DNA of 48,865 nucleotides from a virus: IMG/VR virus record IMGVR_UViG_3300046001_005845, positions 1 to 48,865 of that record; one strand, 5' to 3'. Every line of letters begins with the position of its first letter. The stretch's first letter is position 1. The position numbers and the translations under genes are program-made. The notes under the pieces are model-generated. The model saw nothing but the letters and a program-made list of their open reading frames with translations. It searched no databases and was not told the DNA's origin. Positions 7,018 to 14,771 of this stretch are shown one piece after another.

Positions 7018-7373
7018 CGACGATTGTGGCGATTGGTATAGGTGCGCTGACAACGGTACTCACTTACATTTCAGGCCGCAGACCATCACAAGCTGATTAC
7101 GCTGAGAGACTGTTGAACGCAACGGTCCCCGCAGCGGAGATGCTGGGCAAGCGGCTTGCGGTGTTGGAAGACGATCTCGCTAAGAGCCGGTCACGGTATG
7201 ACAGGCTTGAAGCTCGCTCGGCGGCGGAAGCGTTCCGTTGCAACGAACTTGAACGTAAGTTCACGGCACTGATCGAACATCTCAAACAGGTAAACGTGCC
7301 GATGCCTGACAGTTTGATTCAACCGACCCGGACCGCCCGGACGCGAAAGACTGACACGGAAGAAGAAGAATGA
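6996..7373 (+). CDS. Single-TM coiled-coil protein
   Basis: 125 residues from a GTG start. One hydrophobic segment at residues 6-24, then a long charged helix (about residues 45-98, LAVLEDDLAKSRSRYDRLEA) likely to form a coiled coil, and a polar tail ending TEEEE. It overlaps the preceding gene by 22 bases and the next by ATGA. This layout recalls spanin-like or Rz-like and antiholin proteins of actinophages; the exact role is inference. Confidence 0.6.
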   Translation: MAEPFGVTTIVAIGIGALTTVLTYISGRRPSQADYAERLLNATVPAAEMLGKRLAVLEDDLAKSRSRYDRLEARSAAEAFRCNELERKFTALIEHLKQVNVPMPDSLIQPTRTARTRKTDTEEEE

Positions 7374-7807
7374 AACAGCTTGTTGTTCCTATCGTTGAGA
7401 AGGTGTTATCACAGTTCGTCCAAGCGTTCGTCGTGGCGTTGTTCGGCGGGATGGCATTCGGCTGGACCGCAGTTCAGTGCGCTGCCTTGGCAGGGGTGTC
7501 GGCGGTTATCACGCTTGCGCTCAACTCGGTCAACTCTGCTGTGATCCCTGTGGGGATGCCGTTCTACACTGACCTCACGTTGCGTGTGTTGCGTTCCGGT
7601 GCGTCTGCGTTCCTTGCGTTCATGGTGATGGCACCCGTTCTTGACGTTCAGTCAGGAGACTTCTGGAAAGCGGCGCTAGGGGCTGGGGCGGTTGGTGCTG
7701 TGTCGGCGTTGAAAGCTGAGGGCGCTCGTCGGGTTGGTGATCCTGAGTCGGCGGCGTTGCTTCCGGTTGCTTTGGATCATGTGGTTCCTGAGCCGATGGC
7801 TGACTAA
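7370..7807 (+). CDS. Holin candidate, r1t-type
   Basis: 145 residues. Begins with a short helix followed by FVQAFVVALFGGMAF (TM1, about residues 13-32), TM2 at about 35-50, and TM3 at about 78-92. A pattern of conserved glycines and a polar C-terminus fits r1t-type holins, which are common in actinophages. It overlaps its neighbour by ATGA and closes the lysis operon. Its stop overlaps the 3' end of the opposite-strand RNA candidate. Confidence 0.65.
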   Translation: MKQLVVPIVEKVLSQFVQAFVVALFGGMAFGWTAVQCAALAGVSAVITLALNSVNSAVIPVGMPFYTDLTLRVLRSGASAFLAFMVMAPVLDVQSGDFWKAALGAGAVGAVSALKAEGARRVGDPESAALLPVALDHVVPEPMAD

Positions 7808-7847
7808 AAACAAGTAACCCCCCGCCCGTAGGCGAGAGGGTTACTTG
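7804..7847 (-). terminator. Intrinsic terminator for minus-strand transcription
   Basis: CAAGTAACCC and GGGTTACTTG form a 10-bp perfect stem (7811-7820 with 7838-7847). On the minus strand the stem is followed by TTTTTAG; on the plus strand by TTCGGCC. It therefore mainly ends the minus-strand RNA coming from 8726, and may also stop the lysis operon. Confidence 0.8.
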
Positions 7848-8726
7848 TTCGGCCTTCACAGGATATGCCAGTCACATTTTCGCACTGGACTGTCCCCTCG
7901 GTTTTGTAGTTGGCTGGCCCCTGATCTGACGGCAAGTCATCGGGTACTTCAGGTACAACATCCGAGGTTACGTCCCCCCCTTCATCTGCCTCCCCGCAGT
8001 CAGTACATCAGGCGCAGTCGCCTGTGTGGTCCCCAATGCCTTGAGTGGACTCTTGCCGGGTCCGTGACCTGTCATAGGTTTACAACCCTGCAAGGGGTTG
8101 CCCTGATGTCTCTGCGGTTCTTGTTGTGCTAGTCGGACTGGAAGCGAAGTGTGCGCAACCCTTAGATATGTTGCAAGGGAGAGGAGTACGATGAGTTCCG
8201 TGGCTCTATTCCAAGAGCCGTGGTTGTATGGGTTACTCGGTGGCCGTTTGATTCTTCACCTCAAGTGCCAAGGATTGCGCACGCTTCGCTTTCAGCTTGA
8301 CTAGCTGACTTCAAGGTTTCAAGGCTTGACCAGAATGTGTAGGCTCCCACTGCGTAGCACCGATGTACCTTGCTCACGTTGATGCCTCCACCAACGCTTT
8401 GATCGACTGTTCTTGCGTCTTTCCCCGCCGGGGAGTTGCACCCCGCCACATTCTGCTCAAGGCTTGAAGCCTTGAAGTTGTTTGCCTGTTGTCTCTCAGG
8501 CTTTGCCGTTACTTTCTGTTCCTCGGCTGGAACCGTCACCGTGATGAGTAGCGGTGCGCTACTGCCACCCTTTCCCCTCTGCAAGCTCATGCTCGGGCTG
8601 TGGTGTGGACTTGAGTTGCCACCTCGCCGTTTTGCGAGTCTTGGGTCTGACTCTGGCGGTGACTTTCTCTATTTGGTTTGGTTGGTTTAGTTGGTGTTGC
8701 TCCTTTGTTGTTTGCGTTTCCCTTAT
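7805..8726 (-). ncRNA. Candidate large structured RNA of about 920 nt
   Basis: This kilobase has a minus-strand promoter at one end, an intrinsic terminator at the other, and no single convincing gene. Perfect short hairpins follow each other: 8547-8563 (AGTAGCG/CGCTACT), 8484-8501, 8457-8475, 8429-8445, 8377-8396 (8 bp, one G-U), 8292-8308, 8202-8219, 8083-8100 and 8009-8024 (CAGGCG-CAGT-CGCCTG). A 33-base inverted repeat (8307-8339 with 8447-8479, 29 matches) encloses about 107 bases. Size and layout recall the large ornate phage RNAs such as GOLLD and ROOL, but I cannot match it to either. Alternatives: short frames at 8590-8261 (109 codons), 8726-8559 (no normal start) and 8075-7968. Confidence 0.5.
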
Positions 8727-8803
8727 GTAGATAAACGTACTACAACTCATATTAGGAAAGCAAGCCCATTCGGAACATTTCTTCAGATTTCTTTTCCAAC
8801 CCC
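8724..8803 (-). promoter_or_regulatory. Promoter region with upstream motif
   Basis: Minus strand: GGAAAAGAAATCTGAAGAAAT (8797-8777), then TGTAGTACGTTTATCTACATA near 8745-8724. The start region TTTATCTACATAAGG matches the leaderless TTATCTACATGAC starts except that ATG is ATA. AAAGGAG follows at 8706-8700 with no start codon after it. The exact -10 is uncertain. Confidence 0.5.
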
Positions 8804-8836
8804 AACTCACAACCCGATTGCACTACCATCAACCAG

Positions 8837-8986
8837 ATGGACGAACCCACCGCAGAAGACCTAGATCGCTACGTCGATCTTGTTGACCACGAGATGTACG
8901 CCCGCCAAGGAATCGTCATCCACGCCGGGCAGTTCCCCGACGACAACGCCCCGCACGGAATGAACGACGAAGAAGAAATGGTATGA
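8837..8986 (+). CDS. Small acidic protein ahead of the endolysin
   Basis: 49 residues, very acidic (ending MNDEEEMV). Leaderless: TACCAT (8824-8829) lies 7 bases before the ATG. Its TGA overlaps the endolysin ATG (ATGA), so it may set the translation level of the endolysin. Function unknown. Confidence 0.6.
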   Translation: MDEPTAEDLDRYVDLVDHEMYARQGIVIHAGQFPDDNAPHGMNDEEEMV

Positions 8987-9750
8987 GCCGGACGACTGCA
9001 CAACTCCGAGTCCTATGGTCACCGGCCTGCACCGGACCATTCGCTTCCGTTCCCTTATTCGGCGGCGCTTCAATCAGTGTGCGCGCTTCGACCGTTGACG
9101 CATGGCAAGCACTCAACGCTGTACTCATCAAATGGGACTACAAGGCAACCCCTCCTGATTGCGGTGCGTACAACTGCCGGGCGATCACAGGTGGCACCCA
9201 GTACTCGCTTCACGCTTACGGGATCGCTGCCGACATCAACTGGCAGAAGAACCCCTACGGGCCAGTCTTGATTACTGACATGCCTCGCGGAATGGTCGAT
9301 GAGATCAAAGCAATCAGAACCAACAACGGGGTCAACGTGTTCCGCTGGGGCGGCGACTACAGCGGAAACAAGGATGCGATGCACTATGAGATAGTTGCTT
9401 CGCCCGCAGAGATAGCAACAGGAATAGCAACCGGGTCGCAACCGATCCCAACACCGGAGGATGAAATGGCAAGCAGTTACCTACGATTGAACCAGCCCGG
9501 CGATCCGAACCACGGTCGTGTCGAAGTGATCGACGACTTCAACCGTCGTTGGATTTCGGCTGAGGAACTTCCGCTGCTGATCTTCTTCGGTGCGAAGGTA
9601 CAGGACGTAAACCTTGACACGTTCACCAAGCTGACAGCGAACAAGACGGTGAACCCGATTGTCGTTAGCGGCGGAGGGGCTACTGCACCAACGTCGGCAC
9701 AAAACGCAACAGCGACAGCCGATCTTCTCGCCAAGCGATTGCTGTCGTAA
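8983..9750 (+). CDS. Endolysin, M15 D-Ala-D-Ala carboxypeptidase family
   Basis: 255 residues. The M15 (VanY-type) zinc-peptidase motifs are visible: SLHAYGIAADIN gives H77 and D84, and HYEI gives H134, the three zinc ligands. The domain spans roughly residues 20-145. It should cut peptide bonds in host peptidoglycan stem peptides. The remaining 100 residues hold a linker and an SSYLRLNQPGDPNHGRVEVIDDFNRRWIS module that may bind the wall. No signal peptide, consistent with release through the holin. Coupled by ATGA to the small gene before it. Confidence 0.85.
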   Translation: MSRTTAQLRVLWSPACTGPFASVPLFGGASISVRASTVDAWQALNAVLIKWDYKATPPDCGAYNCRAITGGTQYSLHAYGIAADINWQKNPYGPVLITDMPRGMVDEIKAIRTNNGVNVFRWGGDYSGNKDAMHYEIVASPAEIATGIATGSQPIPTPEDEMASSYLRLNQPGDPNHGRVEVIDDFNRRWISAEELPLLIFFGAKVQDVNLDTFTKLTANKTVNPIVVSGGGATAPTSAQNATATADLLAKRLLS

Positions 9751-9944
9751 TGGCTAAGGGGAACAGGGTCGTCATTTACGCCGACGAGACTGGGCTGTGG
9801 CGCTGGCGTGCGGTGGCCGGGAACAACCGGGTGATCGGTGCTGCGGAACAGGGGTTCAGGTTCCGGTGGTACGCAGTCCGTAAAGCGCGCAATGCGTTTC
9901 CTGATGCGCGTGTTGAATACGCGAACCATGACGTTGAGGGTTAG
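9750..9944 (+). CDS. DUF1508-like small protein
   Basis: 64 residues. The pattern YADETGLWRWRAVAGN-RVIG ... GFRF-W-AV-KARNAFP matches the short DUF1508 (YegP-type) module: a strand pair with W-R-A-N-VI, then an A-helix. Function of the family is not established. The ATG overlaps the endolysin stop (TAATG). Its end overlaps the minus-strand gene at 9941 by 4 bases. Confidence 0.6.
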   Translation: MAKGNRVVIYADETGLWRWRAVAGNNRVIGAAEQGFRFRWYAVRKARNAFPDARVEYANHDVEG

Positions 9945-10135
9945 AGCATCAGCGTTCCGCGTATGAGCATGAGCGCGTAGTCACGCTCAGGCATCGTGAA
10001 GTCTTCCCAACCTAAGCCGACACTATGAGCCATTGCCCTACAGATTGTTTCCTCGGGCCAGTCGAAACCGACCATGAGGATTGCTGTAGCTTTGAGCCGT
10101 TCGATGTCTGCTGCGGTGAATCGGAGTTGTGTCAT
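9941..10135 (-). CDS. Hypothetical small protein
   Basis: 64 residues, helical, no recognised motif. The ATG overlaps the stop of the preceding minus-strand gene (ATGA). The in-frame extension to 10258 lies inside the neighbour's coding region and was rejected. Confidence 0.55.
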   Translation of the reverse strand: MTQLRFTAADIERLKATAILMVGFDWPEETICRAMAHSVGLGWEDFTMPERDYALMLIRGTLML

Positions 10136-10470
10136 TCCGTGAAGTAACTTTCGGTGGTGGTGCGGCAGTCGGCAATGACCGGGCCGGGCAAGGTGTGACC
10201 GTTCAGGGTGCGGTCGTTCGTGCCGAGTCGCACGGACCACGAGTTGTCTACACCCCACTGTGATTGGTAGTTGATACCCAACGAGTCAAGCTTCTCTTGC
10301 AGGTCCATAGCCCGCAACTCGCATTCGTAGGTGAGGTCTTCTGCCTCGCTCCAGAAGGTGTCGTCTTCACGACCACCGTTTGCGGCGGCAAGTGCTTTCA
10401 CGGCATCTTGGAGTAATGAAACCTCTGGTAGTCCTCTGAGGAATCCGAGTAGTTCTTGTAGTGCGTTCAT
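10132..10470 (-). CDS. Hypothetical phage protein
   Basis: 112 residues. Helical first half, beta-rich second half (YQSQWGVDNSWSVRLGTNDRTLNG). Not recognised. AAGGAGAACAGCA precedes the ATG and the leader CACAACACAACACAAGGAG belongs to the conserved leader type. It begins a two-gene operon. Confidence 0.6.
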   Translation of the reverse strand: MNALQELLGFLRGLPEVSLLQDAVKALAAANGGREDDTFWSEAEDLTYECELRAMDLQEKLDSLGINYQSQWGVDNSWSVRLGTNDRTLNGHTLPGPVIADCRTTTESYFTE

Positions 10471-10500
10471 TGCTGTTCTCCTTGTGTTGTGTTGTGAATC

Positions 10501-10522
10501 AGTATACGGGGTGGGTGTGACA
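10501..10522 (-). promoter_or_regulatory. Promoter, TGTCAC element plus TATACT
   Basis: Minus strand TGTCACACCC (from 10522) and TATACT (10506-10501), in exact register with the promoters at 1079, 4176 and 4439. Drives the gene at 10470. Confidence 0.7.
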
Positions 10523-10530
10523 GTGAAGGA

Positions 10531-10704
10531 TTAGCCTCGCCAACCCCGGCAAGCCTCGCGGTCAGCTTTCTTCCTCTTGTCAGCAAAAGTGTGGCTCGTC
10601 TGAACGAGACCGTCAGCCATTGCTCCAAGGCGATCTTCACGAGCGGCCCGACGGGCCGCCTTGGCGATCATGGAAATGTTGCTGTTCTTCTTGTTCTTCT
10701 TCAT
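10531..10704 (-). CDS. Small lysine/arginine-rich protein
   Basis: 57 residues, starting MKKNKKN and with several R/K clusters, predicted helical. Could bind nucleic acid, but no motif proves it. Its leader CTCACAACACGACAGGAG is almost identical to 15467-15485 on the plus strand, which makes it the best predicted target of the small RNA candidate at 15455-15553. A TGTCACACC element lies at 10759-10751, but the -10 in register (TTGACT) is poor. Confidence 0.6.
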   Translation of the reverse strand: MKKNKKNSNISMIAKAARRAAREDRLGAMADGLVQTSHTFADKRKKADREACRGWRG

Positions 10705-10799
10705 GTCCTGCTCCTGTCGTGTTGTGAGTACGACTACAGTCAAGCACATCGGTGTGACAATTACAAACCCATTCACAAATATCTTTGAAAAAGCTGAAA

Positions 10800-10827
10800 C
10801 CCGCTCCCTGCAAAAGCAGAAAGCGGG
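10800..10827 (-). terminator. Terminator after the SSB operon
   Basis: CCCGCT and AGCGGG form a stem with an inner TGC-TTTT-GCA hairpin on the minus strand, followed by TTTCAGCTTTTTC. It lies just after the SSB stop at 10854. Confidence 0.65.
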
Positions 10828-10853
10828 CCGCAACCAACAACAACACAAACGGT

Positions 10854-11306
10854 TTAGAAAGGCTCCTCATTGGGATAAGGCTCATCACGCTGCGAACGCT
10901 TAGACGGAGCAGAACCCCGACCACGATCATCACTACGACCGCCGCCCTGCTCAACCTTACGCATCTCAACCGTCGCCCAACGAGTAGTCCCCGCAACCTC
11001 ATCAGCAACAACACCAACCTTCGACCGCTTCTCCCCAGTCTTCTTGTCTTCCCAACGGGAATGCTCAAGACGACCAGACACAAGAACACGATCACCCTTA
11101 CGGAAAGACTCAACCACGTTCTCCGCAGTCTCCTTCCAACAAGTGATGTCGAAGAAGTTTGGCTCCTCCTGCCACTCGCCATCCTTCTGGAACCGACGAT
11201 TCCAAGCCAACCCAAACCGGGCGACAGAAACACCCGACGGGGTGATCTGCAACTCCGGGTCGGAAGTGACGTTACCTACCAGTGTGACTTCATTGCCTGC
11301 TGCCAT
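10854..11306 (-). CDS. ssb: Single-stranded DNA-binding protein
   Basis: 150 residues. OB-fold SSB: N-terminal NEVTLVGNVTSDPELQITPSG, the WNRRF strand, NFFDITCWKETAENV, then GDRVLVSGRLEHSRWEDKKTG. A Gly/Ser/Arg-rich linker leads to an acidic, hydrophobic tip (PNEEPF) of the kind used to recruit partner proteins. It coats single-stranded DNA during phage replication and recombination. Third in a minus-strand operon with a HIRAN protein and a gene of unknown function. Confidence 0.92.
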   Translation of the reverse strand: MAAGNEVTLVGNVTSDPELQITPSGVSVARFGLAWNRRFQKDGEWQEEPNFFDITCWKETAENVVESFRKGDRVLVSGRLEHSRWEDKKTGEKRSKVGVVADEVAGTTRWATVEMRKVEQGGGRSDDRGRGSAPSKRSQRDEPYPNEEPF

Positions 11307-11321
11307 AATCTCTCTCTCTAG

Positions 11322-11714
11322 TTACGCTGCGACTTGTGCCGCACGCTCAATCACAATTTGGATTCCCGGTAGGTCCGGGTTCTCTGGTGAAACCAACACA
11401 GTCTCAACTTCGCATTTCCAAACGTCACCACGATCAAGTGACGGGGCGAGTTTCGCTGCGAGGTCACGAGGAACATGTCCGATCATGGACCGTCTCCCCA
11501 ACATAGGAATGTGAACCTCAACAGCGTTCTCGTCAAACTCGTTCTCGGCGTTACGAATCAACACAACCTCAACAGGTTGATCGACTGCAACCCCGTTCCA
11601 TCCAAGCTGTTTCGTTTGAGCTTCAACAACGAACGCTTCGATGGTCTGCAAGTTCTGTGGGTAGCGTTCCATGAACGTCAACCCGACAACCTTGAACTCC
11701 ACGCGCTTGCTCAT
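11322..11714 (-). CDS. HIRAN-domain protein
   Basis: 130 residues. It begins with FKVVGLTFMERYPQNL and contains LIRNAENEFDENAVEVHI and IGHVPRDLAAKLAP, the pattern of a stand-alone HIRAN domain (G...R, N.YD.NA, hG.l....A..l). HIRAN domains bind DNA ends or damaged DNA in SWI2/SNF2 proteins; in phages they often sit with recombination genes. The ATG overlaps the upstream stop (ATGA). The gene sits next to SSB, supporting a DNA-metabolism role. Confidence 0.8.
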   Translation of the reverse strand: MSKRVEFKVVGLTFMERYPQNLQTIEAFVVEAQTKQLGWNGVAVDQPVEVVLIRNAENEFDENAVEVHIPMLGRRSMIGHVPRDLAAKLAPSLDRGDVWKCEVETVLVSPENPDLPGIQIVIERAAQVAA

Positions 11715-12379
11715 GCGTCGAACCATCCGAGGATCGCTTCAGCGTCCGTAGCTGTCGCATAAGACAAGTTGGTCACGCCGAGCTTTTTCAAGAACGCAAC
11801 GAATACCTTTTCTTCGGTTCCGTTCAGACCGCTTACCAACTCGGTGATCTGTTCAAGCGTTTCATCATCAACGATGTCAACGAACGAATCTGGTTCTTCA
11901 TCTCCGCCAGTCGATTCATCAGAGCTAACGCCAGCTTCGTCTAACGCAACTTGCATCGGGTCAGATGAAGGTGCTGCGGCAATAGCGTTTGCCGATGGGA
12001 CAACATGTGATGTGGTGCCGCCACGGATCGCAGCGATCTCTGCGTCACGCTGCCGCCACAACACGAGTGCTTTCAGATCCTTCAGATCGTCAGGGTATCC
12101 GGCACGCTTGAGCGCACGACCCAACGTCTTTGTGCAAAGGATGTTCCACTCGTCGGGTGTTCCCGATCCTGCGACAGGTTTCCAAGCAGTGACATCGGCA
12201 CGGCCTTTGGGGAATCTGATTGTTGCTACGCAGAATGGTTTGTCTGCTCCGAACGTATCGGGGACACCGATCTCTGCTCCGGTTGCGAGTCGAAACTCGT
12301 AGGTCGCTTCGGGGTGGTCGTCTAGGAGAAGACCTAACCTCAAACCGGGGGATGCGTAAAACTCGCTTATTGCTGCCAT
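11711..12379 (-). CDS. Putative recombination-associated protein
   Basis: 222 residues. I do not recognise it firmly. The first 130 residues carry an alpha/beta region (YEFRLATGAEIG, CVATIRFPKGRADVTAWKPV, WNILCTKTLGRALKRAGYP); then comes a low-complexity acidic linker and a C-terminal helical region. The CTKTLGRALKRAGYPDDL segment resembles parts of phage proteins that accompany SSB and RecT-like or Cas4-like functions. Start chosen at the second ATG: the first one lies inside the -10 box. A GCGAGG site precedes it. Confidence 0.5.
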   Translation of the reverse strand: MAAISEFYASPGLRLGLLLDDHPEATYEFRLATGAEIGVPDTFGADKPFCVATIRFPKGRADVTAWKPVAGSGTPDEWNILCTKTLGRALKRAGYPDDLKDLKALVLWRQRDAEIAAIRGGTTSHVVPSANAIAAAPSSDPMQVALDEAGVSSDESTGGDEEPDSFVDIVDDETLEQITELVSGLNGTEEKVFVAFLKKLGVTNLSYATATDAEAILGWFDA

Positions 12380-12419
12380 GCGTTTCAACCTCGCTCTAGT
12401 CCTTCTATGTACGAGCTTC

Positions 12420-12441
12420 ATTGTAGGTGAGGGGGTGGACG
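12420..12441 (-). promoter_or_regulatory. Promoter for the SSB operon
   Basis: Minus strand CGTCCACCC (from 12441) and TACAAT (12425-12420) at the standard spacing, followed by a leader of about 35 bases. This placement rules out translation from the ATG at 12421. Confidence 0.65.
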
Positions 12442-12477
12442 CAAACGGCTGGACTGTTCACTGGGGTTTGGTGGGGC

Positions 12478-12547
12478 GAAAAAGAAATCTGAAGAAATCT
12501 TCGTTATTGGTTTGATAATGTCCTACAGGTGTAGTAGCTTCATACAC
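12478..12547 (+). promoter_or_regulatory. Leaderless promoter with upstream motif
   Basis: GAAAAAGAAATCTGAAGAAA, then TGTCCTAC (from 12519) and TAGCTT (12535-12540). The ATG at 12548 is 7 bases downstream. The upstream segment is nearly identical to that at 15597 except for a 12-base deletion between the motif and TGTC. Confidence 0.65.
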
Positions 12548-12769
12548 ATGACATCGACCGAGAACATCACATACGAAAGAGTTGTAAGCGCCGGAGCGGT
12601 AGAGCATGACGCTCTCATGGCCGAAGGACTCGCACGCCGAGTCATTGAAGGCGAAGCGTGGCTGACCCAAATCGCTCTTGACCAGATCGCAAGTCTGCGT
12701 CGAAACGCAGACTTGCTCGAACGAGCAATCGCTCGGGTCAACGAGTACAACGCTGACGCAAACAAGTAG
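12548..12769 (+). CDS. Hypothetical small helical protein, leaderless
   Basis: 73 residues, almost entirely helical (ALMAEGLARRVIEGEAW, RRNADLLERAIARVNEY), likely a coiled coil. Start moved to the ATG of ATGACATCGACCGAGAAC, which matches the leaderless starts at 15676 and 34320; a longer reading would begin inside the promoter. Function unknown. Confidence 0.65.
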   Translation: MTSTENITYERVVSAGAVEHDALMAEGLARRVIEGEAWLTQIALDQIASLRRNADLLERAIARVNEYNADANK

Positions 12770-12776
12770 GACAAAG

Positions 12777-12828
12777 CGTCCTACCCACCAAGTACAATTA
12801 TCAAACAAGCAACTAAGGAGAACAGAAC
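12777..12828 (+). promoter_or_regulatory. Promoter of cassette B
   Basis: CGTCCTACCC from 12777, TACAAT at 12793-12798 and a leader ending AAGGAGAACAGAAC. It is the counterpart of the promoter at 4439. Confidence 0.7.
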
Positions 12829-13053
12829 ATGAAGGTACATCCAGAACACCTAGCCAATCGGATCGCACTAGCAATCCGAATCGCAGACTCCGCCGCCAAG
12901 TGGGAGATCCCCAACCGCTACCTATTCGACTTCCCGCTGGACGGGATGATCTGGACCCGCATCGCAGAAGGGGCAGGCTGCACCCGCCGCCCGTCGGTCG
13001 ATACCATCGCCGCCGCTGTCGCAATCGTCGCAGCACGACAGGGGGCAGCATGA
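12829..13053 (+). CDS. Hypothetical protein, cassette B gene 1
   Basis: 74 residues; paralogue of 4494-4742 (VHP-HL-NR-ALA-R-AD at the start, and a common C-terminal helix after TR-PS). The middle loops differ. Overlaps the next start by ATGA. Function unknown. Confidence 0.6.
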   Translation: MKVHPEHLANRIALAIRIADSAAKWEIPNRYLFDFPLDGMIWTRIAEGAGCTRRPSVDTIAAAVAIVAARQGAA

Positions 13054-13379
13054 ACGAACTTGAGAAGACCATCGTGAGCGCGATCCGTGGAAGCGAATGG
13101 GCGAACAAACTCACAGAACGATGCTTTGAGTACGAGGAACGGAAAGACAACCGTTCCCTTGCACGGCTCATCGAAGCTGACGAGATTCTACGCGCCGAAC
13201 TAAAAGGCGCAGGGGTACACATCTACGAACGGTCCCCACAAGAAACAGCACGAGGAGAATGGACTGTCTGGTTGTACCGGGCAAACTGGAATCGTGATGA
13301 TGCGGACGATCCATACCGGGTCGCGTTGGCAGGCGTGACGATCAGGCAGGCCACCAAGTATCTATCGGCAGAGAGGTAG
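13050..13379 (+). CDS. Hypothetical protein, cassette B gene 2
   Basis: 109 residues; paralogue of 4739-5044. Shared motifs: EADEILR-ELK, IYERSPQET, GEWTVWLYR and YRVALAG. The C-terminus is longer than in the paralogue. Function unknown. Confidence 0.6.
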   Translation: MNELEKTIVSAIRGSEWANKLTERCFEYEERKDNRSLARLIEADEILRAELKGAGVHIYERSPQETARGEWTVWLYRANWNRDDADDPYRVALAGVTIRQATKYLSAER

Positions 13380-13383
13380 GAGA

Positions 13384-13611
13384 ATGAACGAACAGTTCAC
13401 GAGTGTCAGCGACGCAATGATCCACCTGAAGACCAAGCACAACAACACGGGCTTTCTCGCAGACGGGTGGGGCGCAAAATGGTACGGCCTAGAACCTGTT
13501 GCTGATCGGCTACGAGAGTTGAACGAGTTGCATGACCTTCTCCACAACCCTCGGTCCGCTGACGGCACCCCCGGCCCGGAGCGCCTTGCCAACATGTTCA
13601 AGTTGGGTTAG
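13384..13611 (+). CDS. Hypothetical small protein
   Basis: 75 residues. AGGAGA precedes the ATG. Contains LADGWGAKWYGLEPVADRLRELNELHDLL, an amphipathic helical region. Not recognised. It ends the cassette B operon and converges with the lipoprotein gene at 13620. Confidence 0.55.
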   Translation: MNEQFTSVSDAMIHLKTKHNNTGFLADGWGAKWYGLEPVADRLRELNELHDLLHNPRSADGTPGPERLANMFKLG

Positions 13612-13619
13612 TCAATCAA

Positions 13620-13958
<339 letters not shown>

Positions 13959-14032
13959 CATTTCTCCTTCCACAAAGAAATCAGGGGTGAGCGAATTGCC
14001 CACCCCCAACCTAACACTCGGTAACGACTTCT

Positions 14033-14458
14033 CTAGCAGCCGGTGCCGTTCCACGCACTACGCCAACCGCTGTTCACGGTGTAAACCGCAACTGCGTCCT
14101 GAACGTGTGGCGGAGCGTGACGGGCGGACCCCCACCCAGCGTGGCCTGCTCGTGCGCTCATCGTGCGCCAAGTGGAATCCAAAAACTGATAAGCCCCTGA
14201 AGCAGTGCTGTTCGGATTCTTGGCGGTGTAGCTTCCGCCAGATTCGTGCCGCCTGACACAGGCAAGGAAACCACCCGGAGGCGTGTGAGCCTCCTCAACA
14301 GGTTGAGCTTGTGCTTGTAGGTGTGCTTTGACAGCAGCCTGCTCAGTTGGGTTCATCGTCGCATAGGCAGCTATCTCCTCTGCGGTACAGCTAACACTTG
14401 ACACGGCAGCTAGGATCACGATTGCCGCAATGGATACAGACCTGAGATTCAGCCTCAT
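14033..14458 (-). CDS. Rpf/transglycosylase-like lipoprotein
   Basis: 141 residues. Signal peptide with lipobox VSSVSC (C24). The C-terminal domain (about residues 60-141) reads FLACVRRHESGGSYTAKNP, then SGAYQFLDSTWRTM, then a short helix and NSGWRSAWNG, the layout of the Rpf/lysozyme-like fold; the E of RRHESGG is the expected catalytic acid. It should cut glycan strands of peptidoglycan from outside the membrane. The pairing with the stalk lipoprotein just downstream suggests surface remodelling. ATG at 14458 follows GAGG; GTG at 14464 is an alternative. Confidence 0.8.
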   Translation of the reverse strand: MRLNLRSVSIAAIVILAAVSSVSCTAEEIAAYATMNPTEQAAVKAHLQAQAQPVEEAHTPPGGFLACVRRHESGGSYTAKNPNSTASGAYQFLDSTWRTMSARAGHAGWGSARHAPPHVQDAVAVYTVNSGWRSAWNGTGC

Positions 14459-14491
14459 GGTCACCTCTTTCAGTTGTCGGTTAGATACGCG

Positions 14492-14524
14492 ACAGCCACC
14501 CGTTTTGGATGAGCGGGTGGCTGT
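14492..14524 (-). terminator. Strong hairpin between minus-strand genes
   Basis: ACAGCCACCCG and CGGGTGGCTGT form an 11-bp perfect stem with an 11-base loop between the stop at 14564 and the lipoprotein start at 14458. No clear U-tract on either side; probably a terminator or an RNA end stabiliser. Confidence 0.55.
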
Positions 14525-14563
14525 TGAGTTTCAAGGCTACGCGCAGATGTAGACGGAATGCAA

Positions 14564-14761
14564 TCATTCCGTAACATTAGGCAAAATGTCTTTTAGGACA
14601 TCTACCAGCAAACTGGATGTCTGTGGCCTCGTCGATGCTGCGTCTTCTGCTGACGCGACCCACGGACAATCAGGGAGACATTCATCTTCTGGCCCGACCC
14701 CGCATTCATCACATCCACGCATGTCACCCGAGTACACTTCCGCTTCCGTATCATCGTTCAT
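14564..14761 (-). CDS. Small cysteine-rich acidic protein
   Basis: 65 residues. RGCDECGVGPEDECLPDCPW holds four cysteines suited to bind a zinc ion. The start at 14761 follows AAGGGG by 6 bases. The TGTCTAGG element (from 14812) and TAGAAC (14796-14791) lie in the region that a longer frame would include, so the longer reading was rejected. Function unknown. Confidence 0.6.
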   Translation of the reverse strand: MNDDTEAEVYSGDMRGCDECGVGPEDECLPDCPWVASAEDAASTRPQTSSLLVDVLKDILPNVTE

Positions 14762-14771
14762 TGGATTCCCC

